A stretch of DNA of 64,000 bases, taken from Devosia yakushimensis (GTDB taxonomy: Bacteria > Pseudomonadota > Alphaproteobacteria > Rhizobiales > Devosiaceae). Within the stretch, counting starts at the first letter, position 1. Each line of letters starts with the position of its first letter. The position numbers and the translations under genes are program-made. The notes under the pieces are model-generated. The model saw only the letters and a list, made by a program, of their open reading frames with translations. It had not been told where the DNA came from and did not search any database. The stretch covers positions 3,162,001 through 3,226,000 of the forward strand of contig NZ_BSNG01000001.1 in NCBI RefSeq assembly GCF_030159855.1, in the 5' to 3' direction. This document shows, in pieces, positions 58,698-64,000 of this stretch.

Positions 58698-61600
58698 TCA
58701 AGCTGACGGCGCTTCCGCTTTTTCGTCTTCCGCAGCGCTTTGCGGCGGCTTGACGCGATACCAGGTGACGTAGAGCGCCGGCAGGAAATAGAGCGTCAGC
58801 GCTGTTGCCGCGATGATGCCGCCAATCATGGCATAGGCCATGGGCCCCCAGAACACTTCGCTGGCAATGGGGATCATGCCAAGGCTGGCCGCGGCGGCGG
58901 TGAGCAGGATGGGCCGCATACGGTGTTCGGTGGCGTAGAGCACTGCCTCCCATTGATCATGGCCATCGCGGATATTGTCGTTGATCTGGCCGATCAGGAT
59001 CACCGCATTGCGGATGATGATGCCGGCCAGCGCCAAGACGCCCAGAAGCGCCACAAAGCCTAGCGGCGTGCCGGTGGGCAGGAGGGCCGCGACCACGCCG
59101 ATCAGACCCAGGGGCGCAACGCTCACGACCAGAACCAGTTTGGAGACGCTCTGCAATTGCACCATGAGGATGAAGGCAATGGCCAGCAGCATGGCGGGTA
59201 GCGTGGCCACCAGTGCCGACTGGGAATTGGCACTCGATTCCGCGGCGCCGCCGGTCACCACATGATATTCGGCCGGCAATTGGGTGGCGAAATTGGCAAT
59301 AGCCGGCGCGAGTTCCTTGTTGACCGCCGCCGGCAGCATATCACCCGCCACCGAGGCACGCACGGTGATGGTGGGCACGCGATCCCGCTGCCAGATGATG
59401 GGCTGTTCGAGGCCATATTGGATGCTGGCGAAGGCGCCCAGCGGCACGGCCACGCCGCTCGAGGTGGGCACCTGCAGGTTCTGCAAGGTCTCGATCGAAT
59501 TGCGCTGGTCTTCCTCGGCGCGCACGACGACATCGACGAGATAGATGGAGTCGCGCACCTGGGTAATCGTGGTGCCATTGATGATGGTGTTGAGCACCTG
59601 TGCCACGCTTTCGGAGGTAACGCCGAGGCGGCGCGCCTTATCCTGATCGACATCGACCAGCAAGGACTTGCCCGGTTCGTTCCAATCGAAGCTGATGTCC
59701 CGGACATGCGGGCTCGTGCTCACCACGCCAGCCAGGTCGAGCGCAAGGCTGCGCACGGTCTGCACATCGGGGCCGCTGAGGCGGTATTGAATGGGCCGGC
59801 CGACCGGCGGCCCCAGCTCAAGGAACTGGGCAAAGGTGTTTATGTCGGCGAAGTCTTTGGCGAGCAGATCGTCAATCCTGGCGCGGACGCGGCCGCGGGC
59901 TTCCAGATCCTTGGTGACGATAACAGCCTGACCGAAGAAGGAATTGGCCAATTGGCTATCCATGGGCAGGTAGAAGCGCACCGCGCCCTGCCCGACATAG
60001 GAGCTCCAGTGGTCGATATCTTCGTCGCCGACCAGCGAGGCCTCGAAGCGGTCCATCACCGCCTCTGTCTGGCGGATCGTGGCATTCTGCGGCAGGGTGA
60101 AATCGACGAGGATTTCGGGCCGGTCGGATGACGGGAAGAATTGCTGCTGCACCTTGGTCAGCCCGAACAGCGAGACGGCGAACAGGGCCACGGTGAAGGC
60201 AATCGTCGCCCAGCGAAACTGCATGGCAAAGGCCAGCGAGCGGCGGAACCAGCCGGCAAAGCGGCTCGGCTTTTTGTCGGCATGGCCCTTCATGGTCTTG
60301 GGGAGCAGGGCCACCCCGATCAGCGGGGCGAAGAGTACCGCCACGACCCAGGAAATCGTCAGCGCCGCCGCGATCACATAGAACAGGGTCTGGATATATT
60401 CGCCCGCCGTCGAGGTATTGAGCAGGATGGGCAGGAACCCGGCGACCGTGACCAGTGTGCCGGTCAGCATGGGGAAAGCCGTCGAGGTATAGGCGAAGAT
60501 CGCGGCCTTATGCAGGCTATCGCCGGCTTCAAGGCGCGAGACCATCATCTCGACAGTGATCATGGCGTCATCGACCAATAGGCCGAGCGCGATGATCAGC
60601 GCGCCCAGCGAGACACGCTGCAGGGAAATGCCCATGAATTCCATGAAGACGAAGACCAGCGCCAGGACGATGGGAATAGAGATGGCGACGACGAGGCCGG
60701 CGCGCAGGCCGAGGCTGAGGAAGCTTACCACCAGAACGATGACAACCGCTTCGAGCAGGGATTTGGTGAAGCCGCCGACGGCTTCCTCGACCACATGGGG
60801 CTGATCGGAGACCTGGGCGACACCAACACCGATGGGCAGGCGGGTTTCGATTTCGGCCATACGCTCCTTAAGGGCTTCGCCGAACTCAAGAATATTGCCG
60901 CTGGGGGCCATGGAAATGGCGAGGCCGAGAGCGGTCTTGCCATCGTAGCGGAAGAGCGGATCGGGGGGCTCCTGATAGCCGCGGCTGATGGTGGCGACAT
61001 CAGCCAGGCGGAAGAAAATGTCGCCCTGCTGCAGGTTGATTCTGGCGATGTCGGCCTCGGAGGTGAACTGGCCGCCGACTCGCACCAACACCTTTTCGCC
61101 GTCACTTTGAATCGTTCCTGAAGGGGTGACCGCGTTCTGCGCCTGCAATTGGGAAATGACATCCTGGGCCGAAATGCCCAGGGTCGCCAATTGCTGGGTG
61201 GAGAAGTCGATGGAAATGACTTCGTCCTGCGTGCCGATCAGTTCGACCTTGCCGATATCGGGAATGGCCAGCACGTCATTGCGCACGGTTTCGACATAGT
61301 CGCGCAGTTGGCGATAGGTCAGGCCGTCAGCGGTGAATGCATAGATATTGCCGTAAACCGAGCCGAACTCGTCGTTGAAGAAGGGGCCGACCAGGCCGCT
61401 GGGGAACTGGGCGCGGATATCGTTGATCTTCTTGCGCACCTGGTACCAGGAATCGGTAACGGCCTGGCCGCGCAGGGTCTCCTTGAGATTGACGAAGACG
61501 GTCGATTGCCCGGCTGTCGAATAGGAGCGGGTGAAATCGAGTTTATCGAGACTTTCCAGCGCCCGCTCGATCCGCTCGGTCACCTGGCTCTTGGTGTCGT

Positions 61601-61775
61601 CAATGGAAGCGCCGGGCCAATAGGCCTGGACAACCATGGTCTTGATGGCAAAGGCCGGATCTTCCTCGCGGCCCAGCTTCTGATAGGACAGCACCCCGGC
61701 TACGACGGCGATGACCATGAGGAACCAGATGAAGCTCTTATGTTCGAGCGCCCATTCGGAAAGGTTGAACTTCAT
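58698..61775 (-). CDS. RND-family efflux pump (TriC-like)
   Basis: 1025 residues. The N-terminus KFNLSEWALEHKSFIWFLMVIAVVAGVLSYQKLGREEDPAFAIKTMVVQAYWPGAS is typical of the TriC/VexF-like branch. Segment 4 LIIALGLLVDDAMITVEMM carries the Asp-Asp pair. The second half begins near residue 515 (FRWATIAFTVALFAVSLFGLTKVQQQFFPSSDRPEILVDFTLP), and LAGIIIRNAVILIGQIND marks segment 10. It exports toxic compounds with proton entry. It starts inside the stop of the second adaptor gene (ATGA), so the three are translated together. Confidence 0.94.
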   Translation of the reverse strand: MKFNLSEWALEHKSFIWFLMVIAVVAGVLSYQKLGREEDPAFAIKTMVVQAYWPGASIDDTKSQVTERIERALESLDKLDFTRSYSTAGQSTVFVNLKETLRGQAVTDSWYQVRKKINDIRAQFPSGLVGPFFNDEFGSVYGNIYAFTADGLTYRQLRDYVETVRNDVLAIPDIGKVELIGTQDEVISIDFSTQQLATLGISAQDVISQLQAQNAVTPSGTIQSDGEKVLVRVGGQFTSEADIARINLQQGDIFFRLADVATISRGYQEPPDPLFRYDGKTALGLAISMAPSGNILEFGEALKERMAEIETRLPIGVGVAQVSDQPHVVEEAVGGFTKSLLEAVVIVLVVSFLSLGLRAGLVVAISIPIVLALVFVFMEFMGISLQRVSLGALIIALGLLVDDAMITVEMMVSRLEAGDSLHKAAIFAYTSTAFPMLTGTLVTVAGFLPILLNTSTAGEYIQTLFYVIAAALTISWVVAVLFAPLIGVALLPKTMKGHADKKPSRFAGWFRRSLAFAMQFRWATIAFTVALFAVSLFGLTKVQQQFFPSSDRPEILVDFTLPQNATIRQTEAVMDRFEASLVGDEDIDHWSSYVGQGAVRFYLPMDSQLANSFFGQAVIVTKDLEARGRVRARIDDLLAKDFADINTFAQFLELGPPVGRPIQYRLSGPDVQTVRSLALDLAGVVSTSPHVRDISFDWNEPGKSLLVDVDQDKARRLGVTSESVAQVLNTIINGTTITQVRDSIYLVDVVVRAEEDQRNSIETLQNLQVPTSSGVAVPLGAFASIQYGLEQPIIWQRDRVPTITVRASVAGDMLPAAVNKELAPAIANFATQLPAEYHVVTGGAAESSANSQSALVATLPAMLLAIAFILMVQLQSVSKLVLVVSVAPLGLIGVVAALLPTGTPLGFVALLGVLALAGIIIRNAVILIGQINDNIRDGHDQWEAVLYATEHRMRPILLTAAAASLGMIPIASEVFWGPMAYAMIGGIIAATALTLYFLPALYVTWYRVKPPQSAAEDEKAEAPSA

Positions 61776-62860
61776 GGCTGGCCCCCTTCACTGACGAGCA
61801 CCTGCTGCCCCGGGCTGAGGCTATTGATGCCGGCGGTGACGACACGGTCGCCCTCCGCAAGCCCCTGGCCGATCGACACGAGAGTTGCGGTGCGGGACAC
61901 CACGCTGACGGACCGCGCGGCAACGGTGCCGGCGGGATCGAGCACCCAGACGCTGGCGGTTTCCCCATCGCCCAGTACGGCGCTGGCCGGGAGCTGCACC
62001 AGGGGCTGGCCGAGCGGCCGGGTAACCACGGCTTCAACCGTGGTCCCGAGGCGGAAGGCCTCGCCCGGTGCATCCAGCGTGAGCCGGACACGGCGCAGGC
62101 GTGCAGTGGCGGAGGCCGAGGGCGCAATTTCGCGAACCAGAGCTGTCGCCTGGCTGCCGGTCATGTCAGTCGTGGTAATCGTGACCGCATCACCGATCGC
62201 CAAAGTGGAGGCCAGGCCTTCCGGCAGGTCGAACACCGCGTCGCGTTGCTCGGGCTGGGCGACCGTAAGGATGGTCTGACCGGCGCTCACCACCTGCCCC
62301 ACTTCGGCTGAGGTCGAGACTACGATGCCATCGGCATCGGCCAGGATCTGGGTATAGCCGAGCTGGTCCTGCGCGCGGGTCACATTGGCCTTGGCCTGAT
62401 CGAGCTGGGCCTCGGCCGTCTGGCGGGCTGTGGTGGCGGCGTCGAGCTGCGCCTGCGCCGCGGTATTGCTGGAGACCAGCTGGCGCACGCGCGCCTCGGA
62501 CGCGGAGAGATTGTTGAACTGGGCCTGGGCGCTGGCGAGGTTGGCCTGGGCCGTTTCGAGCTGAAAGGCCTGCACGCTGGCATCGAGCGTGGCCAGCACC
62601 TGGCCCTTGGTGACGCTATCGCCCAGGCCGACATCGCGCGTCAGCACGCGGCCGGCCGATTGAAAGCTGAGCGCGGTCTGGTGGCGTGGCTCGACACTGC
62701 CGACAAAGGGGCCGATGGCCTCGCTGGAGATCAGGGTGACGGTGGTGGTCAGCACCGGGCGCAACGGCTCGGCGGCGGGCGCTTCCGGAGCGCGGTCGCA
62801 GGCGGCGAGCAGGCCGGCCAGGAGCATGGCGGAAAGGCCGATACGGAAAGTGCGTTTCAT
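61772..62860 (-). CDS. RND efflux adaptor, lipoprotein (second of two)
   Basis: 362 residues with a lipoprotein signal (KRTFRIGLSAMLLAGLLAAC, lipobox Cys21). The adaptor core is SFQSAGRVLTRDVGLGDSVTKGQVLATLD, an alpha-hairpin (about 100-170), and YTQILADADGIVVSTSAEVGQVVSAGQTILTV. Adaptors of this length (362 residues) bind the pump and the outer-membrane channel. The gene starts at the stop of the other adaptor (ATGA) and the RND gene starts at its own stop. Together with the sister protein it may form the mixed adaptor ring known for TriA/TriB. Confidence 0.92.
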   Translation of the reverse strand: MKRTFRIGLSAMLLAGLLAACDRAPEAPAAEPLRPVLTTTVTLISSEAIGPFVGSVEPRHQTALSFQSAGRVLTRDVGLGDSVTKGQVLATLDASVQAFQLETAQANLASAQAQFNNLSASEARVRQLVSSNTAAQAQLDAATTARQTAEAQLDQAKANVTRAQDQLGYTQILADADGIVVSTSAEVGQVVSAGQTILTVAQPEQRDAVFDLPEGLASTLAIGDAVTITTTDMTGSQATALVREIAPSASATARLRRVRLTLDAPGEAFRLGTTVEAVVTRPLGQPLVQLPASAVLGDGETASVWVLDPAGTVAARSVSVVSRTATLVSIGQGLAEGDRVVTAGINSLSPGQQVLVSEGGQP

Positions 62861-63945
62861 GGCGTGACCTCCATGGCGGTAACGGCCTCGCCGGGATGGA
62901 GCATCTGCGTGCCGCTGGTGACGACCAGATCGCCGGCGTCCAGGCCCGAGGCGAGAATGACCTTGTCGGCCAGATAGCGATCGACAATCACCGGCTTGAG
63001 GCTGACCGTTCCGGCCGATGGATCGACCACCCAGACGGCCGGTCCATCCTTGTCGCGGAACAAGGCGCCCCAGGGCAGGGCAAAGCCGGAAACCGGCGGC
63101 AGGGCTATGCTGCCGGCAATCGCCGCACCGAGCGGCAACGCCCCCTTGGGGTCGTCGAACCCGACTTCGATCCGCACGGTGCCAGTGGCCGTATTGACCG
63201 TTGGCGACACTTCCCGCACCGCCCCGGTCGCGGTGATCGAGGGATCGGCGACCAGTGTCAGATCGACCGGCACATTATGGGGTACCCCGCTCAGCGCCGC
63301 CTCGTAGACGTTGAACACCGCATCGCGCGGTCCATCCTGCGCCAGGCTCAGCACTGTCTGGCCGGCGCCGACCACCTGCCCCGGTTCCATGGCGCGCAAC
63401 AGCACGATGCCATCGGCACTGGCCTTGAGGTCGACATAGCTCAGCACTTCGGCGGCCGATGATTGCTGGGACTGGGCAGCACCCTGGGCGGCCTTGGCGC
63501 TATCCAGTGCCGCCTGTGCCTGTTCGAACTGGGCGCGGGTGGCATTTCCGGCCTTGAAGAGGGCATCGAGACGATCGAAATCGCGTTGTGCCTGGGCCAG
63601 TTGCGCCTGGGCGGAGCTGACTGCGGCATTGGCCAGCAACAGGCTGGCCTGCTGGTCGGCGGCATCAAGCCGGGCCAGCGGCTGCCCGGCCACGACGTGA
63701 TCGCCGGTTTCGACCAGCACATCGAGCACGCGACCCGCCGTGCGGAAGGCCAGATCCTGCTGCACCTGCGCCTTGACCTCGCCGGTCAGGGACGCCCGGG
63801 TGACGGTATCGCTGCTGGCGGCGGCGACAACCGAGACGGTGCGGGGCGGGATAGCGGCGGCGGGCGCTTCGGGCCCGGAACAGCCAGCCAGCACAAGGCT
63901 GGCGGCGCAAAGGCCAATGGCGGCACGGATCGTCTGGATATTCAT
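62857..63945 (-). CDS. RND efflux adaptor, lipoprotein (first of two)
   Basis: 362 residues, a lipoprotein (NIQTIRAAIGLCAASLVLAGC, Cys22). The core is LAFRTAGRVLDVLVETGDHVVAGQPLARLD, an alpha-hairpin from about 105 to 170, and LKASADGIVLLRAMEPGQVVGAGQTVLSL. It resembles the second adaptor in length and layout, but the sequences differ clearly (for example LPEG versus YEAALSG in the barrel part), so they are old paralogues. It is the first efflux gene of the visible unit. Confidence 0.92.
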   Translation of the reverse strand: MNIQTIRAAIGLCAASLVLAGCSGPEAPAAAIPPRTVSVVAAASSDTVTRASLTGEVKAQVQQDLAFRTAGRVLDVLVETGDHVVAGQPLARLDAADQQASLLLANAAVSSAQAQLAQAQRDFDRLDALFKAGNATRAQFEQAQAALDSAKAAQGAAQSQQSSAAEVLSYVDLKASADGIVLLRAMEPGQVVGAGQTVLSLAQDGPRDAVFNVYEAALSGVPHNVPVDLTLVADPSITATGAVREVSPTVNTATGTVRIEVGFDDPKGALPLGAAIAGSIALPPVSGFALPWGALFRDKDGPAVWVVDPSAGTVSLKPVIVDRYLADKVILASGLDAGDLVVTSGTQMLHPGEAVTAMEVTP

Positions 63946-64000
63946 GGCAAACCTCCCGACAGGGCGATCATGGCATTGGCAATTCTGCGCGCCATTGGGT
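63942..64000 (-). CDS. 3' end of an upstream gene, cut by window edge
   Basis: The last 18 codons read PMARRIANAMIALSGGLP and end with a TGA that overlaps the adaptor start (ATGA). This tight coupling suggests a real gene of the same operon. A regulator (for example TetR-type) is common in this position, but too little is present to assign a function. Confidence 0.4.
   Translation of the reverse strand, partial: PMARRIANAMIALSGGLP

Overview
The window is about 64 kb of GC-rich, densely coding chromosomal DNA. It looks like a free-living alphaproteobacterium of the Hyphomicrobiales, probably a Devosia-like organism. The reasons are the many carbohydrate ABC importers, an A/B-fused pha (Mrp) antiporter operon, MlrC/D-threonine-aldolase type genes and the dispersed GC-rich palindromes common in rhizobial genomes. 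The genus is inference. I see no rRNA, tRNA, transposase, integrase, phage or CRISPR array.

Layout, left to right. 1-2116 (minus): a Wzz-like polysaccharide protein followed by a truncated GH5 glycosidase. 2361-7057 (minus): recQ, 3-methyladenine DNA glycosylase, a D-threonine-aldolase-like PLP enzyme, an SDR dehydrogenase and a RidA deaminase, the last four tightly packed. 7257-8711 (plus): an MlrC/M81 protein. 8854-17282 (minus): a seven-gene operon (Gfo/Idh/MocA dehydrogenase, two permeases, binding protein, ATPase, RpiR regulator, cytoplasmic GH20 hexosaminidase) that probably imports and degrades an N-acetylhexosamine oligosaccharide. 17656-20781 (plus): an NTF2-like protein, an MFS carrier and a second MlrC protein. 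20928-25785: an iron-chelate importer with two minus-strand permeases and an ATPase, and two tandem paralogous binding proteins on the plus strand. 25906-30716 (plus): a MarR/GbsR-like regulator with a 13-bp palindromic operator, then an RND adaptor and pump. 30777-36804 (minus): phaAB-C-D-E-F-G cation/proton antiporter. 37294-39097 (plus): motAB. 39226-43374 (minus): a Tat-exported molybdenum hydroxylase with a triheme cytochrome. 43617-47193 (plus): a partial sulfur-oxidation cluster (cytochrome, soxF-like flavoprotein, soxX, soxY, soxZ, soxA) without soxB or soxCD. 47183-48764 (minus): molybdenum-cofactor maturation genes mocA-like and xdhC-like. 49037-56873 (plus): LacI regulator, FAD oxidoreductase, sugar-type ABC importer and an acetyl-xylan-esterase-like hydrolase. 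57032-57553: DUF3597 protein. 57595-63945 (minus): two lipoprotein adaptors, a TriC-like RND pump and a MerR regulator fused to a P-loop domain. 63942-64000: the tail of another gene.

How the genes work together. Catabolic modules pair an importer with cytoplasmic hydrolases or oxidoreductases and a local regulator (RpiR, LacI), and the regulators appear to have recognisable palindromic operators. The Mo-hydroxylase and its maturation genes flank the sox cluster, as if that cluster had been inserted between them. Electrons from both systems would enter c-type cytochromes in the periplasm.

Items most worth a second look: the MerR/degenerate ABC-like ATPase fusion beside a two-adaptor RND pump; the soxB-less sox cluster with an atypical SoxY carrier terminus; a set of LacI-type operators; several perfect inverted repeats in promoter regions; and the tandem iron-binding proteins. 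All functional calls come from reading the sequence; no database search was possible.
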